Origin: JBAXTE01 sp037130365
Lineage (GTDB): Bacteria > Bacteroidota > Bacteroidia > Bacteroidales > WCHB1-69
Length of the DNA: 64,000 bases
Assembly (NCBI GenBank): GCA_037130365.1
Contig: JBAXTE010000012.1
Location: 42,104-106,103, forward strand
Direction: 5' to 3'
This document shows positions 35,880 through 45,048 of the stretch, piece after piece. Numbering within the stretch: the first letter of the stretch is position 1; the number at the start of each line of letters is the position of its first letter. The notes below the pieces were generated by a model. It had not been told where the DNA came from. It saw only the letters and a program-made list of their open reading frames with translations, and made no database searches. The translations under genes and the position numbers were made by a program.

Positions 35880-37118
35880 ATGAATGAATATTTAACATTA
35901 GCGGAAGCATCTGAGTTAATCGGTAAAAGTAAAGAAACATTAAGGCGTTGGGATAGGGAGGGCAGATTTTCTGCAGTTCGAGAGCCAATGAGCAATTATC
36001 GAGTATATAGAAGAGATGAGGTGTTAACATTGTTCTCAGGTTTTCTATCTCAAGATGTTAAAGAAATTGAAACAAATTATATTGAACCAGAAAATAATTA
36101 CTCTGTTTTAGAACTTTTTGCTGGTGCAGGTGGTTTGGCTATTGGAATGGAAAAAGCTGGATTGAAATGTGTTGCTTTAAATGAAATTGATAAATGGGCG
36201 TGCCAAACGCTACGCAATAATAGACCTAACTGGAGAGTTTTGGAAGGTGATATTAAAACATTTGAATTTTCAGAATACTATAATAAAGTAGATGTTGTAA
36301 CTGGTGGTTTTCCTTGCCAAGCATTTAGTTATGCTGGTAAAAAACTTGGCTTGGCTGATGCACGAGGTACACTTTTTTATGAATTTGCTAGAGCTGTGAA
36401 AGAGGTTAATCCTCCAATTTGTATTGGTGAAAATGTGCGTGGATTACTAAGCCATGAAAATGGAAAAACGCTTCAAGGTATGATTTCAATTTTAGATGAA
36501 ATTGGTTATAACGTTATGCCAATTCAAGTGTTAAAAGCCATTAATTTTAAAGTTCCACAAAAAAGAGAACGGATAATATTAGTGGGAATTAGAAAAGATA
36601 TTGAACAAAAATATGAATATCCAAAACCATACAAAACTATTTTCACGCTGAAAGATGCATTAAAAAAAGGTGAATTATTCGATTGTGATGTGCCTGAGTC
36701 AGTGGGCGCAAAATACCCGATAAGTAAAATCGAAGTACTTAAATTAGTTCCACAAAAGGGATATTGGAGAGATTTACCTCTTGATATTCAAAAAAAATTT
36801 ATGGGACAAAGTTTTTACTTAGGTGGCGGAAAAACTGGTATGGCTAGGCGTATTGGATGGGATGAACCATGTTTGACATTAACTTGTAGCCCTGCTCAAA
36901 AACAGACTGAAAGATGCCATCCCGATGAAACTCGACCTTTTACCGTTCGAGAATATGCTAGAATACAAACATTTCCTGACGATTGGGAGTTTGAAGGGTC
37001 TGTTGCTCAACAATATAAGCAAATTGGCAATGCCGTTCCCGTCAATTTAGGAAAAGAAGTAGGTTATTCTATTGTAAAGTTTTTAAATCAATATTATAGT
37101 TTGTCAAAACCCAAGTAA
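35880..37118 (+). CDS. HTH-fused DNA (cytosine-5) methyltransferase
   Basis: The start is ATG 35880 (MNEYLTLAEASELIG); the in-frame TTG six nt upstream is unlikely. Residues 1-50 form a MerR/excisionase-type HTH (SKETLRRWDREGRF). The C5-methyltransferase follows: motif I LFAGAGGLAIGM (near 78-90), catalytic PCQ in GGFPCQAF (near 145), ENV in GENVRG (near 183), motif VIII-like QKRERIILVGI, and C-terminal motif X-like YKQIGNAVPVNLG. It pairs with the convergent Eco47II-like nuclease gene. Recognition of GGNCC is suggested by the nuclease family. The HTH may autoregulate the system. Confidence 0.92.
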   Translation: MNEYLTLAEASELIGKSKETLRRWDREGRFSAVREPMSNYRVYRRDEVLTLFSGFLSQDVKEIETNYIEPENNYSVLELFAGAGGLAIGMEKAGLKCVALNEIDKWACQTLRNNRPNWRVLEGDIKTFEFSEYYNKVDVVTGGFPCQAFSYAGKKLGLADARGTLFYEFARAVKEVNPPICIGENVRGLLSHENGKTLQGMISILDEIGYNVMPIQVLKAINFKVPQKRERIILVGIRKDIEQKYEYPKPYKTIFTLKDALKKGELFDCDVPESVGAKYPISKIEVLKLVPQKGYWRDLPLDIQKKFMGQSFYLGGGKTGMARRIGWDEPCLTLTCSPAQKQTERCHPDETRPFTVREYARIQTFPDDWEFEGSVAQQYKQIGNAVPVNLGKEVGYSIVKFLNQYYSLSKPK

Positions 37119-37858
37119 TAACTATAATTTTCAAAAGTTATTTGATCTAAAATACTTCGTTTTGTTGATTCGGATTCAAGTTTTATTTCAGCTAAAGCCG
37201 AATTTTTATTGATATTTTCGTCTTGTTTAATTGAATTTAAGTAATCCTTTATGGCAAGTGGTAAGGCAATGTATAGTTGGTAAAGAGCATCATCTTGCCC
37301 CGTTAATAAAGCGTAAAATTTATCGCCTGAAATTTTATAAATTCTACTATGACTATATTCTTTACCATTAACTTCACCTTTCCAGAGTCCTATAAAACTA
37401 CCTTTGGCTAAAATTTGGACCCAATAACATTTAGCTTTTTTGTAAGTGTTAGCATATTGCGACAATTTTTGAAATAATGCTTCCGCCGAACTACTATTCA
37501 TAGTGTTATGTTTGTTTTTGATATCTGCAAACAATGTATCATCTTTAGCTTTTATGTCATATCCACTTAACTTTCCGACTTCAAAACCGCTTATTCCTCC
37601 TAAGATTTGTTCATGAAATGTGCCAATAGAATTATTAATTGACTTGTCAATTTGACGTAATATTTCAGCTTTAATTAAGCTTTCTTCATCTATGGCATTA
37701 AATTTTGCATCAAACGTAAGTTTAATTGTGTCAACTTTATTGCTATAAAAATTCTTTTTTGTAATGTTGTTTTTAGCTTTAAAGTATGACTTGTGAAGGT
37801 TGCCTATGCAGTTTAGCAAATGTTCATCCGAAATAAAATTTACATATTTATTTTTCAT
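37094..37858 (-). CDS. Eco47II-family type II restriction endonuclease
   Basis: The start is ATG 37858 (MKNKYVNFISDEHLLNCIG); the longer frame begins with TTG. The sequence fits the Eco47II restriction endonuclease family (GISGFEVGKLSGYDIKAKDD, then LFADIKNKHNTM, with a D...DIKNK candidate PD-(D/E)xK core near residues 129-143). Eco47II cuts GGNCC sites. It is convergent with the methyltransferase gene and overlaps its 3' end by 25 nt, so the two stops share coding sequence. The pair is a plausible complete type II system. Confidence 0.87.
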   Translation of the reverse strand: MKNKYVNFISDEHLLNCIGNLHKSYFKAKNNITKKNFYSNKVDTIKLTFDAKFNAIDEESLIKAEILRQIDKSINNSIGTFHEQILGGISGFEVGKLSGYDIKAKDDTLFADIKNKHNTMNSSSAEALFQKLSQYANTYKKAKCYWVQILAKGSFIGLWKGEVNGKEYSHSRIYKISGDKFYALLTGQDDALYQLYIALPLAIKDYLNSIKQDENINKNSALAEIKLESESTKRSILDQITFENYSYYLGFDKL

Positions 37859-37948
37859 CAAATTTATATCGTTTTTAGTTGATTGCTAAATTACTGTTTT
37901 TATTGGACTATATTCAAGAAAAAAGAATTTTCAAATTAGTTTTTTCGT

Positions 37949-38734
37949 CTAGATTACTTCCACATCTGCGCTTCTAATCCACCCTTTGGTGCCATTATCA
38001 AGTTTTATTTCAATCCATTCTCCAATTTCATCGGTAATGGTTGCTTTCAATCCATCGTGAACTACAAATAATAGGGTGCTGTTATCGTCGGGGGAACTTT
38101 TTACGTTACACGAGGGTTGCATTACAATTATTTCATCTTTATTTAATATATGGCCTCGTTGATTCCATGCAGCTATAGATGTGATGGTGAAAAGGAAAAA
38201 TAATCCAATAAATGCAAAAAAGGAACTTTTACGAGCATTGATAGATTGGGAGAATAGAAATATTGCAACCATCAAAAGGAATAATACAAATAGAATTAAG
38301 GTAACTATAGCCCAAGTTTTGGCAGTAAAAAGATGAAGAAAGCTTTTCCACCAAGTTACTATAAAAAGCACTGGAATATGCTCCGATTTGTCCACAATTT
38401 TTAATCGAGCTACATTAAGGTTAAAATCTATATCTTCGTCTGAGGGAGTCAGCCTTTTAGCCCGTTCGTACCATAAAATTGCTTTAGAAAAATCATTTTG
38501 TTTAAAAAAACAGTTCCCTAAATTAAAACATAATGTAGCAGAAGTTTTTCCTTGCTCGAATATAGACAAGTATAGGGTTTCGGCTTCTTGATATTTTTTA
38601 GCAATATAGGCATCGTTTGCCTTTTTAAAAGTTGTCTCAGATTGAGCAGAAACCAATTGGAGACATCCCACAAGAATAAATATTGATATGTGGGCAATTA
38701 AATACTTGGATGATATTTTTAAGAGGTTTTTCAT
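37949..38734 (-). CDS. batE: BatE: TPR and SH3 membrane protein
   Basis: The start is ATG 38734 (MKNLLKISSKYLIAHISIFI), since the longer frame uses TTG. It has an N-terminal signal or anchor, TPR repeats (about 35-110), two membrane segments (about 135-165 and 175-195) and a C-terminal bacterial SH3 domain (VKSSPDDNSTLLFVVHDGLK, WIEIKLDNGTKGWIRSADV). This is the BatE architecture. BatE is the last gene of the Bat operon, which is linked to aerotolerance in Bacteroides. It starts right after batD, with a 5-nt overlap region. Confidence 0.88.
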   Translation of the reverse strand: MKNLLKISSKYLIAHISIFILVGCLQLVSAQSETTFKKANDAYIAKKYQEAETLYLSIFEQGKTSATLCFNLGNCFFKQNDFSKAILWYERAKRLTPSDEDIDFNLNVARLKIVDKSEHIPVLFIVTWWKSFLHLFTAKTWAIVTLILFVLFLLMVAIFLFSQSINARKSSFFAFIGLFFLFTITSIAAWNQRGHILNKDEIIVMQPSCNVKSSPDDNSTLLFVVHDGLKATITDEIGEWIEIKLDNGTKGWIRSADVEVI

Positions 38735-38738
38735 AGGT

Positions 38739-40598
38739 TTAAGCAATTAAATTTTTCATTGATTTTTCTAACGTGATAATTGCGTTAAAGGCTCTATCGT
38801 AAAATTGATGCATTAAATCAATAGGATCGCCGGGCGTAAATCGAGCAAATTCACAATCGTTGAGAAGTAATTCAAAATCATTGATTGTTGCTGAATCTGT
38901 GTTGATTTTTTCGAGCTCTATTCTAATCGTTTCCATAGATAGTTGCGATAGTGGGATATTACATTTGTCAGCAACAAATCCCCAAATTACTTGAGAAATT
39001 TCAATAAAGAAATCATCTTTTTTCATTGATTTCATAAATCCTTGTGCTTTCGATAAACGCTTGTGAGCAAGTTTAGACGCTCGTTTATTTCTCATCAAGA
39101 CCAAATCTTTCCGCATCGTAATTTGCTTACGGAAGTAGATTATGAGTGCCACAAAAATTACAAATACGGATAATAGGATTAGAAAATAGTTTAGAGAAAA
39201 ATAGAACACAGAATCTTTATCGCTGAGGTTGTAGTTATCCTTTTTTATGAAACGAATATCGCTTCCCAAGTATTTGATGTCCTTCTGATTAGACATACTT
39301 GAAGCTGTTGTAGCACTATACCCATTCCCTTTTTCTATTTCGAGGTTAAATGTGGGAGTTTTATAGGAATTATATGATTTTGTTGCAGGATTAAAGGATA
39401 CAAAATCAATGGATTTTATAGTAAATTTCCCGGGATTTCGGGGTATTATTAAATATTCAAAAGTCCTTGAGCCAGAAATTCCTGAAAGCGAAGTAACAAT
39501 TTTATCATTGATTTTTGGATCATAAACTTCAAAATCAGAAGGAAACTCAAAAGCAGGTGGATCAAGAAGTCTCAAATTTCCTTTTCCGCTGACCGTTAGC
39601 GATATTGAGATTGCATCGTTCGTTTTCGCTTTAGTTTTATCGATATTACAGGTTACGGTATAATTTCCAACGGCATTATTAAAGCCTTCGGGTTTGGGCT
39701 CAGGATATGGAAGTACTTGAATGTTTACACTGTTAGAATTAAGCTCTTTCTTTACATTTTGAACAGAAAATGGATCAGAAAAAAAGTTATCCCAAAAATT
39801 TCTTTGTTGACGCTGCTGTCTCAATTGAGCAATTAAATCCATATTTAAAGGATTAATTGTAAGTTTTCCACTTTTTTGTGGATAAACCGCAATTTTTCTG
39901 AGGTCGGCAACATTGTAATTTTTACCGTTGTACGATTCTGAATATTGGCGTGGTGCTAATTTCTTATCGGTAAGCTCATTAGACCAAAATCCAGTGCTAC
40001 TTGGTAATTTAGACATTCCATATTGAACAATTGGAATAGTAAAATATAGTTTGTACAATATGAGCACCTCTTCGCCTTGATAAGCTGCAGATTTGCTTGG
40101 TATAGCTCTTAAAAATAGATCGTTAGCAGAAATTGTGGCTTGTGGTTGTTGTTGCTGTTGCTGCTGATTTCCTCTAGCTTGAGTTTGTTTTGGATTTCCT
40201 TTTACTACTTCAATGTTGTGTGCTGTAGTTTTATATATTTGTCCATTAACCTGAATTGATGCTTGTCCAATAGTATATTTTCCTATTTTTCCTGTTTCCA
40301 AAATATAAGAAAATGAAATTTCCATTGAATTGCTAGTCTGTCCATTAATGATTTGAGTACTTGAGCTTTGTGATTGATTTGGTCCAGAAATAACGCTAAA
40401 TCCACTAAACGAAGGCATTCGAATATTACTTCCTTGAGCGTTTACCGAAAATGAAATTCTAAATTGACTTCCTTCAGCAACTTGTGCCGGAGCATTTAAT
40501 GTAAATCGAACTTGAGCATTACCCGATAGCATAAACAATGCTAGAGCAATGAATAAAAGTCCAATTTTTTTATACTTGATAAAGTTAAAAACTATCAT
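38739..40598 (-). CDS. batD: BatD family protein
   Basis: The 619-residue protein has a signal peptide (about 1-28, ending SGNAQ), repeated Ig-like beta domains (RFTLNAPAQVAEGSQFRISF; VNIQVLPYPEPKPEGFNNAV), one C-terminal membrane segment (about 475-495) and a cytoplasmic basic tail. A Q-rich linker (GNQQQQQQQPQATISAND) lies near residue 150. BatD is the large periplasmic subunit of the Bat system. The upstream 432-nt gap holds intergenic repeats and separates it from batC. Confidence 0.9.
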   Translation of the reverse strand: MIVFNFIKYKKIGLLFIALALFMLSGNAQVRFTLNAPAQVAEGSQFRISFSVNAQGSNIRMPSFSGFSVISGPNQSQSSSTQIINGQTSNSMEISFSYILETGKIGKYTIGQASIQVNGQIYKTTAHNIEVVKGNPKQTQARGNQQQQQQQPQATISANDLFLRAIPSKSAAYQGEEVLILYKLYFTIPIVQYGMSKLPSSTGFWSNELTDKKLAPRQYSESYNGKNYNVADLRKIAVYPQKSGKLTINPLNMDLIAQLRQQRQQRNFWDNFFSDPFSVQNVKKELNSNSVNIQVLPYPEPKPEGFNNAVGNYTVTCNIDKTKAKTNDAISISLTVSGKGNLRLLDPPAFEFPSDFEVYDPKINDKIVTSLSGISGSRTFEYLIIPRNPGKFTIKSIDFVSFNPATKSYNSYKTPTFNLEIEKGNGYSATTASSMSNQKDIKYLGSDIRFIKKDNYNLSDKDSVFYFSLNYFLILLSVFVIFVALIIYFRKQITMRKDLVLMRNKRASKLAHKRLSKAQGFMKSMKKDDFFIEISQVIWGFVADKCNIPLSQLSMETIRIELEKINTDSATINDFELLLNDCEFARFTPGDPIDLMHQFYDRAFNAIITLEKSMKNLIA

Positions 40599-40654
40599 AT
40601 ATCACCAATTTTATAAATTCAAAAAACATATCTATTCAACTGTTTCACTTTTTT

Positions 40655-41010
40655 ACCACTAAGACACTCAGGCCACTAAGTAACACTAAGGCTTCTTTGT
40701 TCTTGCTTCCTGATTTTTTATTCTTACTTCTGTATTCAGTTCTTCTTTTCACTTTTCACGAGATGTCTTTTCACGTTTCTTACCTCTGTATTCCTTTCGA
40801 CTTTATAGACTAATTCCACCACTATGACACTCAGATTACTAAGTAACACTAAGTTTTCTTCCTTCTTTTCACGTTTCACGAAAAATCGTTTCACTATTCT
40901 TCCTTCTGGATTCTGTTCTTCCTTTCTCTCCCGATAGCTATCGGGATCACGAAAAATCGTTTCACGATTCCTACTTCTTAATTCTGTATTCCTACTTCAA
41001 AATTCTTTTT
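40655..41010. repeat. Intergenic repeat cluster inside the bat operon
   Basis: The batC-batD gap (40599-41030) is filled with the reverse complements of the 20-kb repeats: two copies of a unit with core CACTAAGTAACACTAAG-like words (near 40657-40692 and 40818-40853), CACGAAAAATCGTTTCAC and TTTTCACGTTTCACG words. It also holds an 18-nt perfect palindrome TCCCGATAGCTATCGGGA (40929-40946). No gene and no clear terminator were found. Confidence 0.8.
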
Positions 41011-41030
41011 CACCCATTCACAACCCACAC

Positions 41031-41753
41031 CTACCAGTCTTTCTCAAATTTTGATTTTGTTCCGTTTTGTTTATCTTTCTTCAATTTTTCAGTAGTCTTT
41101 TTTTCATTTTGATTTAGAGCATTTAGCTGACGCTCCATATCTTTTTTGTTTTGCTGTTGACGTTGTTGCTGTTTTTGTTGCTTTTGTTTATCCTCTTTTT
41201 TATCTTGTTTCTGATCTTGTTTTTGTTCCTTTTTATCTTGTTTTTGATCCTGTTTCTGATCTTGTTGTTGCTGTTGCTGTTGTTGCTTCTGTTGTTGAAG
41301 TTTTTGTCGTGCATATTCGTAATTATACCTGGCTTGGCTACTTTTTGGATCGAGGATCATGGCATTTTTAAATGCGTCCATACTTTCGCGATACTTTTGA
41401 TTGTTAAGTAACACGTCTCCTGTATTATGCCAAGCAGCTGAAGCAATTTTTTTGTCAACATTAGGATGATTGGCTACTTCTTGATAATATTTTGCGGCTT
41501 CTTCATATTGCCCTTGTTTGTACAACGCGTTTCCGAGATTGTATTTTGCTTTTAAATAATCTGGACTATTCTCAATTGCTTTTCTGTACTTAATTTCAGA
41601 ATCTTTGTATTTTTTGTTTTTATAGCTCGTATTCCCTTCGCGTAATGTCTTTAGCGATAAATGAGTCTGCCCTAATGTACTAGAAAGATTAGAAGCCATC
41701 ATTACGATGATCAATAATGGAATAATTATTTGAAAATATAATCGATCTTTCAT
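41031..41753 (-). CDS. batC: BatC: TPR protein with Q/K-rich tail
   Basis: The 240-residue protein has an N-terminal hydrophobic segment (about 8-28), two to three TPR units (about 35-150) and a C-terminal low-complexity tail of Gln, Lys and Asp (about 155-220). BatC is the TPR subunit of the Bat operon. The tail is made of QK/DQK repeats and its antisense gives a spurious leucine-rich ORF. It lies 39 nt downstream of batB, and a repeat-filled gap separates it from batD. Confidence 0.88.
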   Translation of the reverse strand: MKDRLYFQIIIPLLIIVMMASNLSSTLGQTHLSLKTLREGNTSYKNKKYKDSEIKYRKAIENSPDYLKAKYNLGNALYKQGQYEEAAKYYQEVANHPNVDKKIASAAWHNTGDVLLNNQKYRESMDAFKNAMILDPKSSQARYNYEYARQKLQQQKQQQQQQQQDQKQDQKQDKKEQKQDQKQDKKEDKQKQQKQQQRQQQNKKDMERQLNALNQNEKKTTEKLKKDKQNGTKSKFEKDW

Positions 41754-41792
41754 ATTTATATAATTGAATATCAGTATTATAAAATGATAATG

Positions 41793-42839
41793 TTATTGTT
41801 TTTTTCTTTGAGTAAATGTTTGAATCTTTTTAGAGAAGTAACTTTTTCGATAGTTTAATATCTGCTCAAAAAGCAAAATTAGAAATGCCAAAGCGATAAA
41901 AGCGATAAATTGGTCTTCGTAATCGGAATAATTAATGGCTTCAAAATCTTCTTTTTCCATTTTAGCAATTTCATCAAATATTTTATCAAGGCCAAAGTCG
42001 GAGTTATTAGCTCTAATATAAATCCCTTTACCTTTATCAGAAATATCACGAAGCATTTGTTCGTTTAATTTAGTCATCACCACTTCACCGTTTCCATCAC
42101 GTTTGTAATCAACTTGATTGCCTTTTATTTCAGGAATTGGCGCACCTTCTGGAGTTCCGATTCCAATTGTGTGGACTTTAACACTTTTTGATATGGCATT
42201 TCCAGCTGCTTCGAGTGCGTCATCTTCGTGATTTTCTCCGTCAGAAATTACAATTATGGCTCTGTTTCGAGGCTTGTTCTTTGTTTGAGTAAAAGACTCT
42301 GCGGCTAAAGTAATTGCTGATCCAATGGCAGTTCCTTGATTTTCGATTAAATCAGTATTAATTCTGTCAACGTACATCAATGCGGCTCCGTAATCATCGG
42401 TAAGTGGAAGTTGAATAAATGATTTGCCTGCAAAAACTACAATGCCGATCTTATCGTTATCTAATTTTTTTATTAGTTGAATAATTGCTTGTTTCGAGCG
42501 CTCAAGTCGAGTAGGTTTTATATCGTTAGCGAGCATACTATTAGATATGTCTAAGCACAGCATTAATTCTACCCCTTTTCTTTTTGCTTTTTCAACCTTG
42601 GCGCCCATTTGTGGTCGTGCAGATGCAAGAATGAGCAATGTTAAGGCAATAATCGTTAACCAAAATTTAAACGGAGAACGAATATGAGAGAGTGTAGGGA
42701 TGAGTTTAAAGATAATCTCAGGCTTTCCAAGTGATGCAATTTGTTTTCGACGTAGATATCTACCATAGTAAAATAGTGCTGCTAAAACTGGTATAATTAG
42801 TAGCAACCAAAGCATATATTGATAAGCAAAATTTATCAT
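41793..42839 (-). CDS. batB: BatB: VWA-domain membrane protein
   Basis: The 348-residue protein has an N-terminal membrane segment pair (about 8-25 and 58-73) and a VWA domain with MIDAS DISNS near residue 97, a GTAIGSAITLA block and VISDGENHEDDA. A C-terminal membrane segment (about 310-325) is followed by a basic tail. VWA domains bind partners through a metal ion. It is paired with BatA 11 nt upstream, and the two are paralogues. Confidence 0.93.
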   Translation of the reverse strand: MINFAYQYMLWLLLIIPVLAALFYYGRYLRRKQIASLGKPEIIFKLIPTLSHIRSPFKFWLTIIALTLLILASARPQMGAKVEKAKRKGVELMLCLDISNSMLANDIKPTRLERSKQAIIQLIKKLDNDKIGIVVFAGKSFIQLPLTDDYGAALMYVDRINTDLIENQGTAIGSAITLAAESFTQTKNKPRNRAIIVISDGENHEDDALEAAGNAISKSVKVHTIGIGTPEGAPIPEIKGNQVDYKRDGNGEVVMTKLNEQMLRDISDKGKGIYIRANNSDFGLDKIFDEIAKMEKEDFEAINYSDYEDQFIAFIALAFLILLFEQILNYRKSYFSKKIQTFTQRKKQ

Positions 42840-42850
42840 AGGTCTGAAAA

Positions 42851-43855
42851 TTAAGGAATGGTTCTATAAATTGTATTACGCATTAATAATTCGAAGGCAA
42901 GTAATATTAGAGCAATAATAATGAATAGAAACGCTTTTTCGTCTCTACGTGAATAAGATAAAACTTCAATTTTAGATTTTTCTAATTTGTCAATTTCACT
43001 ATATATTTGTTCTAATTTATCTTTATTCACGGCTCTAAAGAATTTTCCACCAGTTGCTGAAGCAATTTGTTGAAGTAATGGCTCGTCAATCTCAACTGGA
43101 ATTTGCTGATATTGAACTCCGAAAGGGGTTTGAAAAGGATATGGTGCAGTTCCCATTGTTCCAACTCCAATTGTGTAAACTCGAATTCCAAATTCCCGAG
43201 CCATATCTGCTGCAGCCATTGGATCGATAAACCCCGTGTTATTCACACCATCGGTGAGTAAAATAATGACTTTGCTTTTTGCTTTACTAGTGCGCAAACG
43301 GTTTACAGCTGTGCCAAGTCCATCACCTAACGCTGTCCCATCTTCGATTATTCCACTTTTAATTTCCTTAAATAGCTCTTTTAGAACTCTGTGGTCAATG
43401 GTGAGTGGACATTGTGTAAACGATTCCCCGCTAAAAACTACTAATCCAATTCTATCTTGAGGACGTCCTTCCACAAATTTTAGCGCAACATCTTTTGCTG
43501 CTTCAATTCGATTTGGATGAAAATCTTCGGATAACATACTACTCGAAATATCCAAAGATAAAACAATGTCTATTCCTTCAATATTTGTGTCGGTTTTATC
43601 GCTACTTATTTGTGGACGAGCCAAAGCAATAATTAGTGCAACTAATCCAATGCATCGTAATACAAACATGGAGTGAAAAAATCTTAGTCGTAATGATTGT
43701 TTAATGGGTTTACTGCCTGGAAGTTTTGGTAGTTGTAATGCCGGACGTAAACGATTTCGTCGAAAAATATACCATAGCACTAATAGTGGAATTATTGCCA
43801 ACAATCCAAATGCCCAAGGGTATAAAAATTTCAATTCTAATAACCAAGCTATCAT
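42851..43855 (-). CDS. batA: BatA: VWA-domain membrane protein
   Basis: The 334-residue protein has N-terminal membrane segments (about 10-28 and 58-78), a VWA domain with MIDAS DISSS near 102, GTALGDGLGTAVNRL and LLTDGVNNTGFIDP, and a C-terminal membrane segment (about 307-325). Architecture and gene order identify BatA. It overlaps the upstream gene by 4 nt (ATGA), so translation is likely coupled. Confidence 0.93.
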   Translation of the reverse strand: MIAWLLELKFLYPWAFGLLAIIPLLVLWYIFRRNRLRPALQLPKLPGSKPIKQSLRLRFFHSMFVLRCIGLVALIIALARPQISSDKTDTNIEGIDIVLSLDISSSMLSEDFHPNRIEAAKDVALKFVEGRPQDRIGLVVFSGESFTQCPLTIDHRVLKELFKEIKSGIIEDGTALGDGLGTAVNRLRTSKAKSKVIILLTDGVNNTGFIDPMAAADMAREFGIRVYTIGVGTMGTAPYPFQTPFGVQYQQIPVEIDEPLLQQIASATGGKFFRAVNKDKLEQIYSEIDKLEKSKIEVLSYSRRDEKAFLFIIIALILLAFELLMRNTIYRTIP

Positions 43856-44829
43856 ATTTCGATGTTATTTGAGGTTGAGTCAGGATTTTTTTCTTTTTTT
43901 GCTTCTGCAATTACAACAGGTGTTGTGACATTTACAAAATCAATGGCATAGTTCATATAAAGATCATTTTCGTTAGGCAATGGCATCGATTTCGCAAATT
44001 TAACTAAATCAGAAGTCGAAAATAAATCATTCATTTTAGATCGCTCGTTATAAGTCTCAGGATTTGTAGCCATCCAATTAATAATTTCTGATGATAACAT
44101 TTCCAATGCATCAATAGCGTATCGGTTGGTGATGTAAATACGTAGAATTTCAGTAAGTTCACTATAATATCTTTTTACGTGACCATCTTGCCATAATCGC
44201 TTCTCTTGCAACGATTTCAGCGCAGCCAAAGCATACTCGTGGGGTAAAACAGTTTTGGCTTTCATCAATGCAAACAATGGCTTTTTCTTTTTATGACGAA
44301 TAAAGAGAATAATCCCAATAATGATAACGATTAGAATACCAACGACTAAAAGCACCCATGGAATTATTTCGCTAAATCGTAATTGCTCATCAAAAGTACC
44401 TTTTATATCCATAAAAGCTTTGCTGGTATCCACAGGAATCGTTGTAACGTGAAAACTCATGCTATCTGCAACTGCAATTAATGTGGAATCAGACCCGTAA
44501 TATTCGATTGCTGGAATTACGATAGAACCTGTATCAAATGAGGTGATTTTTAACTTTTGTGTATACGTAATCCATTTTGATGTGTCTGATTTTAAAGTGT
44601 CTACAACTCCTTTTACTATAATATCAATTTTGTAAGTAGCTGTAGAATCCATTAACATTGGCCAATTAATCGCTTGCCCTTTTTTTGTCTTCACTTGTAA
44701 AGTTAGCAAAGCTTGATCGCCAATTAAAAACGATTTGGGGACAATAGTGGTGGTGGCTTGTTGTCCCATGGTTTGATTCCATAACGCAGATATACAGAAT
44801 ATTAGAATAATAATTAACTGTTTTTTCAT
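43852..44829 (-). CDS. Bat-operon membrane protein between DUF58 and BatA
   Basis: The 325-residue protein has a signal peptide (MKKQLIIILIFCISALWNQTMGQ), a beta-rich periplasmic domain (about 25-150), one membrane segment (about 155-175) and a cytoplasmic helical domain (YALAALKSLQEKRLWQDGHV, YYSELTEILRIYITNRYAID). This topology is that of the conserved unnamed subunit in the Bat operon. It is translationally coupled to batA by a 4-nt overlap. The function is unknown beyond association with the operon. Confidence 0.8.
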   Translation of the reverse strand: MKKQLIIILIFCISALWNQTMGQQATTTIVPKSFLIGDQALLTLQVKTKKGQAINWPMLMDSTATYKIDIIVKGVVDTLKSDTSKWITYTQKLKITSFDTGSIVIPAIEYYGSDSTLIAVADSMSFHVTTIPVDTSKAFMDIKGTFDEQLRFSEIIPWVLLVVGILIVIIIGIILFIRHKKKKPLFALMKAKTVLPHEYALAALKSLQEKRLWQDGHVKRYYSELTEILRIYITNRYAIDALEMLSSEIINWMATNPETYNERSKMNDLFSTSDLVKFAKSMPLPNENDLYMNYAIDFVNVTTPVVIAEAKKEKNPDSTSNNIEI

Positions 44830-44839
44830 CTGTTTGTTT

Positions 44840-45046
44840 TGGTTGATTTATTGATTTATTAGTTTATAAGTTGATAGGTTTATTGGTTGATAAGTTTATG
44901 TTTTAGTGAGTTGATAGGTTTATAAGTTTATAGGTTTATGTTTTAGTGAGTTGATAGGTTTATAGGTTGATGTATATATTTGTTGCTCATTTGACTTTAT
45001 AGACTTTTGACTTTATAGACTTTCAAACTTTACAGACTTTATGACT
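44840..45046. repeat. GTTTATAGG/GTTGATAGG tandem repeat block
   Basis: The 219-nt gap between the DUF58 gene and the next bat gene is mostly iterated words TTGATAGGTTTAT and TTTATAGACTTT. It includes two copies of a 31-nt unit at a 40-nt period (TTTTAGTGAG at 44901 and 44941). There is no gene. It is not a CRISPR array, because units are nearly contiguous and spacers are not unique. Confidence 0.8.
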
Positions 45047-45048
45047 CA

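Noticed and set aside
41151..41411. Leucine-rich ORF opposite batC
   Set aside because: It is the antisense of the CAG/AAG-rich Q/K tail of batC.
44840..45046. CRISPR-like regular repeats
   Set aside because: Units are contiguous tandem repeats at 40 nt with no unique spacers and no cas genes nearby.
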